Shown here: in pieces, positions 45,284 to 55,060 of the stretch | Layout: each line of letters starts with the position of its first letter | Numbering within the stretch: position 1 is the first letter of the stretch | Source: Candidatus Cryptobacteroides faecavium | Lineage (GTDB): Bacteria > Bacteroidota > Bacteroidia > Bacteroidales > UBA932 | Reading direction: 5' to 3' | Length of the DNA stretch: 64,000 nucleotides | Assembly (NCBI GenBank): GCA_017694995.1 | Contig: JADIMB010000001.1 | Coordinates: 1-64,000 of the forward strand | Notes under the pieces: model-generated | The model's database searches: none | What the model was told of the DNA's origin: nothing | The model's input: only the letters and a program-made list of their open reading frames with translations | Translations under genes and position numbers: made by a program

Positions 45284-48200
45284 CTAATCTGCCAGATCGG
45301 CTACGCATCGTATATACACTTTGTATTGTCCATATATCGGTTGAGGGACTTTATTATAATTAGGGTCCGATTGCGTACCGGTCGACTGGAAGACGTACGC
45401 CTGTTCGTCAAAGTAATATCCTGAATCTGTAATGTTCTTTCTGTTATTGTTGTGCACTACGTATAAAGGCATTATTTTCAATCCTCCGGAATTGAAGTCA
45501 GCCACGAATTCAGCCGTGAGGAACGCTATCTTGTCATTCTTGATATGGCACTCGAAGCCTCCGTTATTGAGATTGATATCGGTTTTATTTGAGAAGTGTC
45601 CAAGGCCTTCATCGTCAATGATGGCTTTCATTTCCGCAACGGTAGGAAGACGCCATTTCAGCGGTTTGACTTTCTCGCTTCCGTCAAGGGATGTATCAGT
45701 CTTGTATCTTTCACATATCGAAGTTCCGTCATTTGTGAGGAAGCCGGATATATTCTGGCCTTTGTCTTTACTGTAATTGGCTGGTTTTCTCCAGCTTCCA
45801 CCCTGGTCACAATTAAGATATTCCCACATGTTTCCCGGTGAGGTACCGGCAATCTGATACCACGTATGATGATTATATAAATCACTTATATTTACAGCTT
45901 TAGGTGCGGCTACTATCGGTTTTCCACCTACAGTCAGTACTTTTCCTATACCTTGCTGGTAGATTTTGTTGCCGAAATTATTGGTGGCTGAGTTTGTGAT
46001 ATTCACTTTAGTATTCCCTGTATCATTTGCAGTAGCCCTGAATGCTATTCTGCGGTTGAACAGCGATTTGGTATTTATGCTTATGTTTGTTGTGTATGAA
46101 CTGACTTTATTGTTGTCAAGCACAATGTCTTGCGACATCACACTGAATTCCTTGGCGCTGTAGTCACGATTCGTTGCACTGGCGTAGGTAGCATATGGAA
46201 CGACTGTGATTTTACCTGTTGTGCCGAGATATGGACCCAGTTTTCCGCTACCGGGATTATTTGCGGATTCCCGTCCGATAGTGAACTGTATGTTTCCACC
46301 GTCTCTGTTCAGTTCTTGCGGGACGAATGTGATAGAGGACGGTATCTGGTAGCCGTACTGGGTCACTGCATTCCCCACCTGCGTCCACTGGCTGTTCCTC
46401 GGGTCCTTCCACATGACGATTATACTCCGGTTGCCCCATTTATCCTGAACACCGGTGTTCAAGGTGGTGCTGTTGCCTTTTCCGTCCAGTGTGATATCTA
46501 CGGGTCCGGCTATATCACCGTTAGACTCAGTCTGGTAGCGGAGTTTCACGCTGATTTTTTTGTCTGGGGCATATACATTTTCTCCGAATTTTAGAGTGAC
46601 AGCATGAGAACCGTCTCCACCGTAGGCTATGTTGTTGGGATATGAGTCTTTGTCCTGCCATGACACGGAAGGGGCTGTGACATAGTATTTCAGCTGGCTT
46701 AGTGCCGAACCTTGAACCTGGGTCCCTCCTGAGTTGTTTCCATCAGGCACATTGTAATAAAAATTCACCTGCAGGCTCTTCTTTTCTCCTGGTGTCGAGC
46801 CGTACTCTCCGACGGCAGGTACAGTCACAGCCGATTCTTTTGTCTGATGGCTGTAGTCAGATGCGCCATAGACACCGGACTGTGCTCCCCCTACTGTGGC
46901 TCTCCACCGGGCATTTGTCCATGAAGACAGAGTAACAGGGCCTCCGTAAGGTGATATAGCCCCGTCTATGTTGCCGTTTCCAGCCACTGCAGTATGGTCG
47001 TCAAAGAAGGCAGGTGTCTCACGCTGTATAGTGAGTGTGGCCGATTTCTGTCTGTCATCTGAAAGGCCTGCCGCCGCTGTGGTGAATACATACTGCACTT
47101 CCTTGACAGATCCTGCTGCTTTGGGACCGTACAGGTTTGATGATGTCTTCCTGTCTTCGTAAGTCCTCGGACGGAAAGTGACATATTTATCACCAGCTTC
47201 TTCATTGACTGTATATTGCAAGGTGTAAGTATCTTTTCCCACTCCTGAGTTGAATTCTGACCGTGAAGGAGAGACACTGTAGTTCACCAGGTTCCAGGCA
47301 TTTTCGTCATAGCCTTGTGCAAAAGCTCCTTTGACCTTCGCATTAGTGTGTATCCTGAGTTTCAGTGTATCGTCTGCGCTCAGTTTGTCAGCCGTGAAAC
47401 GCAGCGTGTTCCTGCCGAGTGAAATAAATGGTTCAGGGGCTTCCTGGGTGATTTCGAATCCGCTGTCCTGTACAAATTCATCCGAGCTGCTTCCTGCATG
47501 GAAGGTGAATACGCGCTGCTGCCAGGAGTTGTTAGGCTTGAATCTGACATTCAGGGTCTGCTCTCCGGACTGGAACGGATTGACATCGTTTTTGCCGCTG
47601 ATATCTTCCGCCTGGTCGGTAGGGTTTTTATTCAGGTGGATGGCATTTATCCACCATGATACAGGCGATTCCAGCTTGATGCCGAAAGACTCGCTTCCTT
47701 CTGCAGGGACTACCTGAGCCGGGTCAAGTCTGTTCAGCGCAATATCTGTAGCCAGCTGCTGGATAGTCAAGGTCCTGGCCTCGATGCGGCCTGTGTCTCC
47801 TTTTATGTATATGGTGACCATTCCTGCCAGTATACCGGAAACAGTCCCCCCTTGGGATGCTTTCCTGTCGGCCGGCTGGAATGATATGGTGTATGTCTTT
47901 GTATTAGAAGCGGCATCTTCTGATCCTGTGTCTTTTCCGTCTCCATATACCCGGAAAGCTTCACTGAACGGGCTGTAACCATCCACTTTTCCCATATCAT
48001 TCTCTTCGGATACTGTAAGGGTAGCTGTTGACGGCTGGACAGTCACTGTTATGCTCGCTTTGCTTGCTGTCTTCCTGAATATCAGGGTAGCAGGTGTCAC
48101 TTCAATGTTCAGAAGCTCGTCTGCGGACTGTGTGATATTTATCCTCTGGGTCAGTGCGCCTGATTTTATGTAAAAGAAGCCTTCACGGGTGTCTTCGATA

Positions 48201-49648
48201 TTCTTGCTGCTGTATTCTTTCACAGATATGCTGGCTACATCGGCACTGTCAGTCTTGACGGCAGCATTTGCATCAGGAAGTATTATCCAGTCGAAAGGGC
48301 CTCCTTCTGATTCCGGGGCGCTTACCGCCGTCCATCCCTGAGGATGATCGGTGTATATTGAAATAGCACTTGCGGATGCCTGTCTGTAGAAGCTGTGAGA
48401 AACCTTGTCCACAGAAAGCTGGTATCGTCCGTCATGGACGATGTTGTTCATCTCTCCTCCTTCTTCTATGGACTTTATGTTGTACGTGATGTTTACAGGA
48501 CCGGAATTGAAGGCTTCTTCTGCAGTGGAGTAGCCGTTTCCGGTTATGCCTGTGATATTCACACGGTAGCGCCTGTTGCGCAGTATATCATGGAATGTAG
48601 TGGCGGTACCGTCATCATGGCTGACCATGTCTATCCTGTAGAAGGATTCGGCTCCCTGCCTGTATTTCCCTCCGATTACTATGCATGCCCTTTGGGAAGG
48701 CTGTTTCGGTGTGCTTCCGTCATTGTTGGCCGCTTCTCCGGTGTATATCTGCCGGAAAATGTAATTGCCTCCGGATGCAGGTTCAGGTGTGTATTCTATT
48801 CCGGAGCTGAATCCGGGCGTTGCTAGTCCTCCGTTTGCGATTGTAGGATTCGTTGCCTGTCCCGGCTCGGTACTGCCCTGTCCGGACCAGGCTATATTGT
48901 CTGATCCGGGTATAATCATGGATGTCTGTGGTATATTGTATACTATGGCTCTTGTAAGGGTGAAGTCTGCAAGTCCGGATGCAATGCCGCTTGTCGCTCC
49001 TGGATCCTCGCTGAGATTCAGGCCGATGTCTATCCTTGCCACTGACCGCAGGGTTTTAAGAGTCCATGGCGTATTGTTGTCATAGTCGATATATTCCTTT
49101 TTTTCTGTCCACATTGGAAGATGCCGTGGGGAAGAGGTGTCCCAGGCTTTTGAGGTGTCGAATGAAAGAGAGTTGATGAATTCGTTTTTCGAAGTCTGGC
49201 CATTTACGTTTTCAAGGGCTTTCTCTACTTCCTCAGAAGCGTTCAGCACGAATACATAGCAGTGCGGGTTTCCTGTACCTGTAGATGAGGCGTCTGTCTT
49301 GGTCAGGACAGCCTGCCAGAGCTGGCCGGTGCCTTTTGTGGCTGTTGTATGTCCTATATATTTCCCGTCGTTTCCGGTTTCCGTCGTGAATACTATGATA
49401 TCTACGGTGTTTATCTCTTCCTCCTGTGCCGGAGTCAAGGATCGTGTGGCTGTCACCAGGGAAGATGCATCGAAACTGAACCTTACGAGCATGCCTTCTC
49501 CGAAGTCTCCTCCTGTCTGTATTGTACTGCCATTGCTGCCGCCTGGGGTGTCAAGCTCCTCACGGGTACATCCGGAGAAAAATCCAATCGACACGGCGGA
49601 CAGCAGTGCAGTAAGGACAGCTAGTGTTTTTTTGCTGCAGTATTTCAT
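45284..49648 (-). CDS. Giant fimbrial lipoprotein, copy 1 (putative tip adhesin)
   Basis: 1454 residues with lipoprotein signal FFSGC. Its order matches copy 2: fimbrillin-like N-terminal domain with VTATRSLTPAQEEEINTVDI, a central array of Ig/BACON-like domains (SFYRQASASAISIYTDHPQG with WTAVS), and a C-terminal DUF1566-like module (LKWRLPTVAEMKAIID) ending YIRCVADLAD. The conserved ATR-SLTP could be cleaved by an Arg-specific protease as in type V pilins; this is inference. Position behind the minor subunit suggests a tip or accessory role. Confidence 0.78.
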   Translation of the reverse strand: MKYCSKKTLAVLTALLSAVSIGFFSGCTREELDTPGGSNGSTIQTGGDFGEGMLVRFSFDASSLVTATRSLTPAQEEEINTVDIIVFTTETGNDGKYIGHTTATKGTGQLWQAVLTKTDASSTGTGNPHCYVFVLNASEEVEKALENVNGQTSKNEFINSLSFDTSKAWDTSSPRHLPMWTEKKEYIDYDNNTPWTLKTLRSVARIDIGLNLSEDPGATSGIASGLADFTLTRAIVYNIPQTSMIIPGSDNIAWSGQGSTEPGQATNPTIANGGLATPGFSSGIEYTPEPASGGNYIFRQIYTGEAANNDGSTPKQPSQRACIVIGGKYRQGAESFYRIDMVSHDDGTATTFHDILRNRRYRVNITGITGNGYSTAEEAFNSGPVNITYNIKSIEEGGEMNNIVHDGRYQLSVDKVSHSFYRQASASAISIYTDHPQGWTAVSAPESEGGPFDWIILPDANAAVKTDSADVASISVKEYSSKNIEDTREGFFYIKSGALTQRINITQSADELLNIEVTPATLIFRKTASKASITVTVQPSTATLTVSEENDMGKVDGYSPFSEAFRVYGDGKDTGSEDAASNTKTYTISFQPADRKASQGGTVSGILAGMVTIYIKGDTGRIEARTLTIQQLATDIALNRLDPAQVVPAEGSESFGIKLESPVSWWINAIHLNKNPTDQAEDISGKNDVNPFQSGEQTLNVRFKPNNSWQQRVFTFHAGSSSDEFVQDSGFEITQEAPEPFISLGRNTLRFTADKLSADDTLKLRIHTNAKVKGAFAQGYDENAWNLVNYSVSPSRSEFNSGVGKDTYTLQYTVNEEAGDKYVTFRPRTYEDRKTSSNLYGPKAAGSVKEVQYVFTTAAAGLSDDRQKSATLTIQRETPAFFDDHTAVAGNGNIDGAISPYGGPVTLSSWTNARWRATVGGAQSGVYGASDYSHQTKESAVTVPAVGEYGSTPGEKKSLQVNFYYNVPDGNNSGGTQVQGSALSQLKYYVTAPSVSWQDKDSYPNNIAYGGDGSHAVTLKFGENVYAPDKKISVKLRYQTESNGDIAGPVDITLDGKGNSTTLNTGVQDKWGNRSIIVMWKDPRNSQWTQVGNAVTQYGYQIPSSITFVPQELNRDGGNIQFTIGRESANNPGSGKLGPYLGTTGKITVVPYATYASATNRDYSAKEFSVMSQDIVLDNNKVSSYTTNISINTKSLFNRRIAFRATANDTGNTKVNITNSATNNFGNKIYQQGIGKVLTVGGKPIVAAPKAVNISDLYNHHTWYQIAGTSPGNMWEYLNCDQGGSWRKPANYSKDKGQNISGFLTNDGTSICERYKTDTSLDGSEKVKPLKWRLPTVAEMKAIIDDEGLGHFSNKTDINLNNGGFECHIKNDKIAFLTAEFVADFNSGGLKIMPLYVVHNNNRKNITDSGYYFDEQAYVFQSTGTQSDPNYNKVPQPIYGQYKVYIRCVADLAD

Positions 49649-49740
49649 TGTTTTATATTGTTTTATGTCGGTTGATACAGAAATTGTCTATTTTTTTTCC
49701 AGTTATTTTTCCGGTCTTATGTCGTATGGATGCCGGATTG

Positions 49741-51159
49741 TCAAAGCTCTACCGGGATGTCGTTGTCTTCCCAGTCGCGGACCTTGAATGTTATCCCGAT
49801 TTCTATGTTGCTGTCCGGGTCCGGGACTGAAGGAGAGTCTATCGCACCGTCTTCAGTAGGGTAGCCCGCTCCGGAACACGATGTAATCTTCACGTCAAAC
49901 CATCTGTTCCTCTGTACACTGGTCGCAGGTGTCTGGGACTGGTCCTCGAGAAATATCCTGTACCAACACTCGAAGTTCCGGTACGGCACGGATTCCCACA
50001 ATTCCGTATCAAAGAACGGGTCGGCTTTAAGTGCAGGATCCTCATAATAATAGTTCACTGAGGCTTCTGAGGCATCCTTACGCCATAGCCTCCAGTATGT
50101 CCTATACGTCTGTCCGTCTACCGACTCGTCCGGAAGACTGTGTCTGTTTCCATCCAGGTCAAAGTAGCTTCTGCTTGATTCATCCCATCTCCATGGGTTC
50201 TGCCCGTTCCCGTCATACAGGACAATAGGACGGAAAGCGGCCTTGACAAGCAGTCCAGTGGTATTTTCCGGTGTGTTCACAGCTACGCGGTTTTCTGTCA
50301 CATAACTTGTATATGTTCTGTATGGCTGGCTGTCGTTATAGTCAGGGGCGTCAGAGTATTTGCCCGTATGGTCAGGGAGGGAATAGAGAGGGGTTGTCCA
50401 TATCCCATCCGTACCGGTGCGGGGAAGAAGATAGAACTCGTTGGCTACTGAAAGCGCTTTATAGGAAGGAGTTTTTTCGATATAACCGTACGGGGACATG
50501 TCATTGAGGTTTTCCCCAAGGGCGAGAGATACTCTGGAAATTAAACGTTCAAGGCTGATTTCCAAGATATTCTCCGTATCCGGCTGCAGAGTGACCTGCC
50601 TGATGCTGCTCATCGGTACAGTGGCTGCATCGTCCGGAAACAGGGTCGAGACTCCTCCTGGAATGGTGCACACTGCCGCCTTGAAGTCAGATATAGGTGT
50701 CACCCCTAAAGTAACTTCAGGATATGTCAGCCATTCAGGTCTGTCTGTACCGCCCTGGGATCCTGAAGTGCCGAAAATCTCCAGGTTTGCGAGTACAACC
50801 ATGTCTTTTCTTCCGGAAAGTGCTTCTTCTGTGGAAATGGTCACGCTTCCGTCTGCCGCAGGCAGCAGAGATGATACCGGGCCTACATCGGTCCCGTTGC
50901 TGTCCATCCCGAACATTGTCTCCAGCAGACCTGTAGACGAGTTAAAGAGGTATATCCTGAAATCAGTGATATTGAAATCCATATTCCCAGGATTTCCGTT
51001 ATATGTGCTTCCCGCGAAAACTGTTACGGATATTCCGGAGCGCGTTTCCGCATCTGGAGGATTGCCTATGTCATTCCCTGGTGTATGCTCGCTGCGGGAG
51101 CAGCTGTATGAAAGTATGAGAAGGAGTGGCAGCAGCCACAGAAAAAACTTATGGTCCAT
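49741..51159 (-). CDS. Fimbrial minor/accessory subunit lipoprotein
   Basis: 472 residues from the ATG at 51159 with a lipobox SYSC. After the signal comes PDAETRSGISVTVF, again an Arg followed by a beta strand as in type V pilin precursors. Two beta domains follow, with NITDFRIYLFNSSTG and LERLISRVSLALG. It ends ITFKVRDWEDNDIPVEL, the strand usual at the C terminus of fimbrillins. Best read as a minor shaft or tip-linking subunit. Confidence 0.72.
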   Translation of the reverse strand: MDHKFFLWLLPLLLILSYSCSRSEHTPGNDIGNPPDAETRSGISVTVFAGSTYNGNPGNMDFNITDFRIYLFNSSTGLLETMFGMDSNGTDVGPVSSLLPAADGSVTISTEEALSGRKDMVVLANLEIFGTSGSQGGTDRPEWLTYPEVTLGVTPISDFKAAVCTIPGGVSTLFPDDAATVPMSSIRQVTLQPDTENILEISLERLISRVSLALGENLNDMSPYGYIEKTPSYKALSVANEFYLLPRTGTDGIWTTPLYSLPDHTGKYSDAPDYNDSQPYRTYTSYVTENRVAVNTPENTTGLLVKAAFRPIVLYDGNGQNPWRWDESSRSYFDLDGNRHSLPDESVDGQTYRTYWRLWRKDASEASVNYYYEDPALKADPFFDTELWESVPYRNFECWYRIFLEDQSQTPATSVQRNRWFDVKITSCSGAGYPTEDGAIDSPSVPDPDSNIEIGITFKVRDWEDNDIPVEL

Positions 51160-51211
51160 ATGCTTAAAATCCATGACATTCAAATGCTTAAAATGTTTTG
51201 TCCTGCTGCTG

Positions 51212-52180
51212 TCACACTCCTGTATTCTGGTCTTTGACTACCCAGTCATTTACCTGGACAAGTACCAGCCCGGACAGGATGTCTGTCTTAAACTTGAGGT
51301 CGTAATGCTCTATCTTTGCCAGATCTTCGTCGGTCTTGATTGACGGGTCTTTGCAGATAAGTCCTGTCAGTGATTCGTCAAAGACGACATCCCCTGTTCC
51401 GGACAGGCGTATTGTCACTCTGGAATCATCCCCGATGTAGAGTGACTGGGTGCGTAAGGTATTATGCCAGCCGCTTTCTTCTGACCTTGAGACCGTAACC
51501 GTATGTCCCTGTTCCAGAGTGGAGAGCGGTTCATTTGGGTTTTCGGGAAGATATGTTATGGCTATCGGGGAGGAATCATCGGCCGGCGTATTGTCAAAAC
51601 GGTAGTATCCATTGGATGCGGACAGGCTTATGTCATATTCCCCGGGACCGGCTATTTGGATATGTATGTCGTGTGTGTCCTGGGTCATATCCATGCTGCA
51701 TGATGCGATGCGGCTCATAGGAACCTCAAGCGAAGCCTTTCCCCACAGCACAGCAGGCATGGTATGGCTGACTGTCTTGCCGCTTCCGTTGTCCTCGCAT
51801 ACGGTCTGGAGGACTGCAGAGTCAATATTCCCTGTGGAGCCAAAAGTATGGCTTGTCTCCTTCACGTTGGCCCAGCCTACTATGGTGTAGGATCCGGCCG
51901 GGAGAAGCAGCATCTTCTCCGCCACCATCCCATGTGGACCTGCGGTCATTTCCCCTGCAGTCACATGGCATGTCTCTACGAGCGTACCGTCTGCGTCATA
52001 GACGAAGAAGTCCATATGCTCCATTTTTTCAGGGAGCCTGTCCTCTCCTGTCTCGTTCCGGGTAAAGGTGCAAAGTATGTCCACTCCCGGAGCCGGACAT
52101 TCGGAAAGGTCTTCTTTCGTGCAGCCGGACAGTACGTTTAGAAAGGCTGCTATGGCCAATATGAAAATAAGTCTCTGCAT
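51212..52180 (-). CDS. FimB/Mfa2-family fimbrial anchor subunit
   Basis: 322-residue lipoprotein (lipobox LSGC). The post-signal sequence CTKEDLSECPAPGVDILCTFTRN has the DLSxCP pattern typical of FimB/Mfa2 anchors. HMDFFVYDADGTLVET is the first fimbrillin-like domain and LVQVNDWVVKDQNTGV the C-terminal strand. It anchors the shaft to the outer membrane and limits its length in the known systems. It lies directly behind the major subunit gene. Confidence 0.86.
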   Translation of the reverse strand: MQRLIFILAIAAFLNVLSGCTKEDLSECPAPGVDILCTFTRNETGEDRLPEKMEHMDFFVYDADGTLVETCHVTAGEMTAGPHGMVAEKMLLLPAGSYTIVGWANVKETSHTFGSTGNIDSAVLQTVCEDNGSGKTVSHTMPAVLWGKASLEVPMSRIASCSMDMTQDTHDIHIQIAGPGEYDISLSASNGYYRFDNTPADDSSPIAITYLPENPNEPLSTLEQGHTVTVSRSEESGWHNTLRTQSLYIGDDSRVTIRLSGTGDVVFDESLTGLICKDPSIKTDEDLAKIEHYDLKFKTDILSGLVLVQVNDWVVKDQNTGV

Positions 52181-52318
52181 TGTCTTTGTCCAATAGTTGA
52201 TACTGTCTTCTGTTTCTATTTTCCGTCCCCGGTGCGGCGGAGCAGATCTGCTTTTTCAAGTCTGCAGATTCCTCACCTGCACCGTGGAACGGAAAAGTAT
52301 TTTACAAGGGGGAGTATT

Positions 52319-53569
52319 TTAAAGGTCTCCGACACCGGTGCTCTGGTCTACTGTAGTCCAGTCTGTAACAGTCACATTTACTGTAAGTTCTGCTGTTTTT
52401 CCTATAGGGTCTGTAGGCTCTCCGCCGCCATCTCCGCCGCCAGGTATGACACCGCCTTCTGTGTTAGACCCAGCTCCGTTGGCATGTGTGATATTGACGT
52501 TGATCAAAGTGTTTCTTGGGATTGCATATCTTTCTGAGAGGCTTGTAGCATCCTGTTTTCCCGTAATGTAGACACGGTAGTATGATATACCGTTAGTATA
52601 TTCAACAATTTCTTTTTCCTGACCTTGTACTGTAGGTTTTACCCTATAATAAAGAGCGTCGAATACCCCTGTGGCTTTGGTTCTTATACGGTAAAAAGTC
52701 GCGCCTTTTGTTCCTGCTTGAGGATTGCTTCCATCGGCATCCACTGTCTGGTTCGGTGTGAATTTACCCTTGACTATTATGTATGTAGTATTGCCGAGCT
52801 GTGGATCTTTGACTTTATTTTCTGATACGTATACAGGATTGGCTGAAAATGTTTGATCTCCAGTTGCAGTACTTACATAGTTGGCTGCTGCAGTGCTTTC
52901 ATAAAGAGGTGTGGACCATGCTGAAGACGGATAAGAAAAGTAGTACATTTTCTTGGCTATGTTCATTGCTTTGTATGTTATGTCTGTCAGGGTTCCGGCA
53001 GCATCCGGGTCAGCAGTGATGGCTGATGATTTCGCAGCTATCTTTGCGGCAAGTCTTATTAGGTTGACTTCTACAGAAGAGCCTCCTTCTGTGAGATTCA
53101 CCGTGCTGTGGCCTGACATAGAAAAATCTTCTGTACCTCCGGTGGTACGCTGGGCGATTGCTGTTATGTCCTGTATTTCGAGCACGTCCTTCATGAATTG
53201 TGTCTCACTGTACCCTACTTTGAATTTCGCGTCATAGCTATCAAGGTTTGCAAGTACATAGACGCTTTTCTGGCCTGTGGTCACGGTTGCTGTGGCTTTT
53301 TTCTGGGCCACCACGAAATCGGCTACGGCTTCCATTGTTCCAAGGTCATTGAATATGTACGCCTTTGCATTTGTCAGTTTCTGCTCTTCGGTTGTCTGGG
53401 AGACAGCCTTGGAAAACGGTTCGGAGTTCGCGAAATCCAGCGAGATGTTCATCGTTGTCAGAGTTCCTGGCTGGATAGGAGTCTCCTCCTTCTGCTGCAA
53501 TTCCTGTTTGTTGCATGCCGTGGTGAAAATCAGCGCGGCGGATGCCAGATAAATTAGGTGTCTTTTCAT
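52319..53569 (-). CDS. Mfa1-family fimbria major subunit
   Basis: 416 residues, start at 53569, with lipoprotein signal TTAC. An N-terminal propeptide-like strand is followed by the first fimbrillin domain (LTNAKAYIFNDLGTMEAVADF). A second domain follows after NLIRLAAKIAAKS, and a glycine-rich linker (GGGDGGGEP) precedes the last strand (VNVTVTDWTTVDQSTGVGDL). This is the pattern of type V pilins, which polymerise by donor-strand exchange after proteolytic removal of the first strand. The candidate cleavage region PFSKAVSQ has Lys rather than Arg. Confidence 0.86.
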   Translation of the reverse strand: MKRHLIYLASAALIFTTACNKQELQQKEETPIQPGTLTTMNISLDFANSEPFSKAVSQTTEEQKLTNAKAYIFNDLGTMEAVADFVVAQKKATATVTTGQKSVYVLANLDSYDAKFKVGYSETQFMKDVLEIQDITAIAQRTTGGTEDFSMSGHSTVNLTEGGSSVEVNLIRLAAKIAAKSSAITADPDAAGTLTDITYKAMNIAKKMYYFSYPSSAWSTPLYESTAAANYVSTATGDQTFSANPVYVSENKVKDPQLGNTTYIIVKGKFTPNQTVDADGSNPQAGTKGATFYRIRTKATGVFDALYYRVKPTVQGQEKEIVEYTNGISYYRVYITGKQDATSLSERYAIPRNTLINVNITHANGAGSNTEGGVIPGGGDGGGEPTDPIGKTAELTVNVTVTDWTTVDQSTGVGDL

Positions 53570-53598
53570 GAGTAAATAATTTAAATTAAGTGATATTG

Positions 53599-55041
53599 TT
53601 AATGCTGTTTCCTGATAATTTCCACTTCTTCCAGATGATGGTACTTGTCCCATTCACGGAGCATTTCCAGGTTGTCTGCCGCTTCTTCCATGTCTGGTTT
53701 CAGCTCCAGGGCTTTCATAAAGTATTCTTCGGCCAGTGCGGTGTCTCCTTTTTTCCAGAAGCAGACTCCACGCAGATTGTACGACTCTGCCTCAGGAAGT
53801 GGAAGGTCCCTTTTCTCAAGGATTTCCAGTGCCTTGTCGTAGTTCCCGGACGAGGCTGCATCTGCGGCTTCGTTGAAACGTATTGCTATACGCTGGTTTA
53901 TGTCCGAACGGTTGATGACATCGAAGAATAGCTGCAGGTATCCGGCAGATCTCTGCCGAGGGAAAATCTCTTCAAGGAGGTAGGTATATGCCTCACCGAG
54001 TCCTTTCAGACGTACTTTACGTGCTTCCATATCCGGCTCTCCGGTAAGGATGTTCAGCACAGAGTCCCTCATTGGTGTGAGAGTGTCTTTCTGCACCTGT
54101 CTCAGAAGGTCGTCCCAGTCTTCTCCGCCGCAGATGATTTCCACTATCGAGTTCTCTGGCCTCACTTTCGCGTCAATCCCGGCAAGGACTGACCTGGCTC
54201 TTTCCGTGGCAAGCCGTTCATTCAGCTCCCTGCTTCCTTCCACGGACGCGTATCCGGTCATGATTACTTTCCTCAGACGCACGTCAGGGTTCTCGCTGAT
54301 TGCCTTCAGGGCATCTTCGACAAGGGACATTCTTTTACGGTTGTCCGAAAGGTTCGGGTCCAGATAGCTCGACCCTTGCCTGAACTGGAATGCCAGGGCG
54401 GCAGACCTGTCTGCCCCGTCTTCCTGTGAGGCGCTGATGAAAGAGTTCTTTTCAGCCATTTCTTCTATAAGGAATTTAGGGACAGGGATTTCGCTTATCT
54501 TCGGAGAATAGTATACAGGCGGGAAGTATATTTGCTGAGATGATGTCAACGGAGTTCCTTCAAGTCCTGTCTGCTTGTCGCAGCATCCCTCGTACCAGCT
54601 CAGTGTCTCCAATTCGAGGTGTTCCATCCACGGTTCGTATGCCCATGTCTCCGTATAGAAAATGCTCTCACCTGCCTTAAGGTATATCGCACCTGTTTCA
54701 GAAACCCTTGGACGGGAACCGGAGAGGATGTCGGAACGCCTGTCTTTCAGTTCTTTATAAGGACGTTCTATGCGGAATGTCCGGAGTGCTTTGGTTGTAC
54801 CTGAGTTTGTCGCCTGCGGTCTTACGACGAATGTCCTGTCGGCGGGAAGACCTTTTTTCACTGTCTTGAGTGTAAATGAGATCCTCACGCTGTCGTCATC
54901 CCCCAGTTCCATATGTACATGGCTTATCTCCGCGTGCCCGATTCGTACCGGACCGTCGTCTATTTTCACATTTCCTGCAGATGTCGCACAGGACAGAAAC
55001 AGGATTGATGTCGCAATGGTGACTGTCATCTTATTTTTCAT
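53599..55041 (-). CDS. DUF3868 / OmpA-like / TPR fimbrial operon protein
   Basis: 480 residues with a signal peptide. Residues about 25-130 match the DUF3868 beta domain that accompanies type V fimbrial operons. An OmpA-like segment with LRKVIMTGYASVEGSRELNE and LATERARSVLAGI could contact peptidoglycan. The C terminus (about 380-480) has TPR helices (GNYDKALEILEKRDLP, GDTALAEEYFMKALELKP). Adjacent to DUF3575, it probably helps assembly at the outer membrane. Confidence 0.85.
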   Translation of the reverse strand: MKNKMTVTIATSILFLSCATSAGNVKIDDGPVRIGHAEISHVHMELGDDDSVRISFTLKTVKKGLPADRTFVVRPQATNSGTTKALRTFRIERPYKELKDRRSDILSGSRPRVSETGAIYLKAGESIFYTETWAYEPWMEHLELETLSWYEGCCDKQTGLEGTPLTSSQQIYFPPVYYSPKISEIPVPKFLIEEMAEKNSFISASQEDGADRSAALAFQFRQGSSYLDPNLSDNRKRMSLVEDALKAISENPDVRLRKVIMTGYASVEGSRELNERLATERARSVLAGIDAKVRPENSIVEIICGGEDWDDLLRQVQKDTLTPMRDSVLNILTGEPDMEARKVRLKGLGEAYTYLLEEIFPRQRSAGYLQLFFDVINRSDINQRIAIRFNEAADAASSGNYDKALEILEKRDLPLPEAESYNLRGVCFWKKGDTALAEEYFMKALELKPDMEEAADNLEMLREWDKYHHLEEVEIIRKQH

Positions 55042-55060
55042 GGTTGTCCCTCCCGGAATT

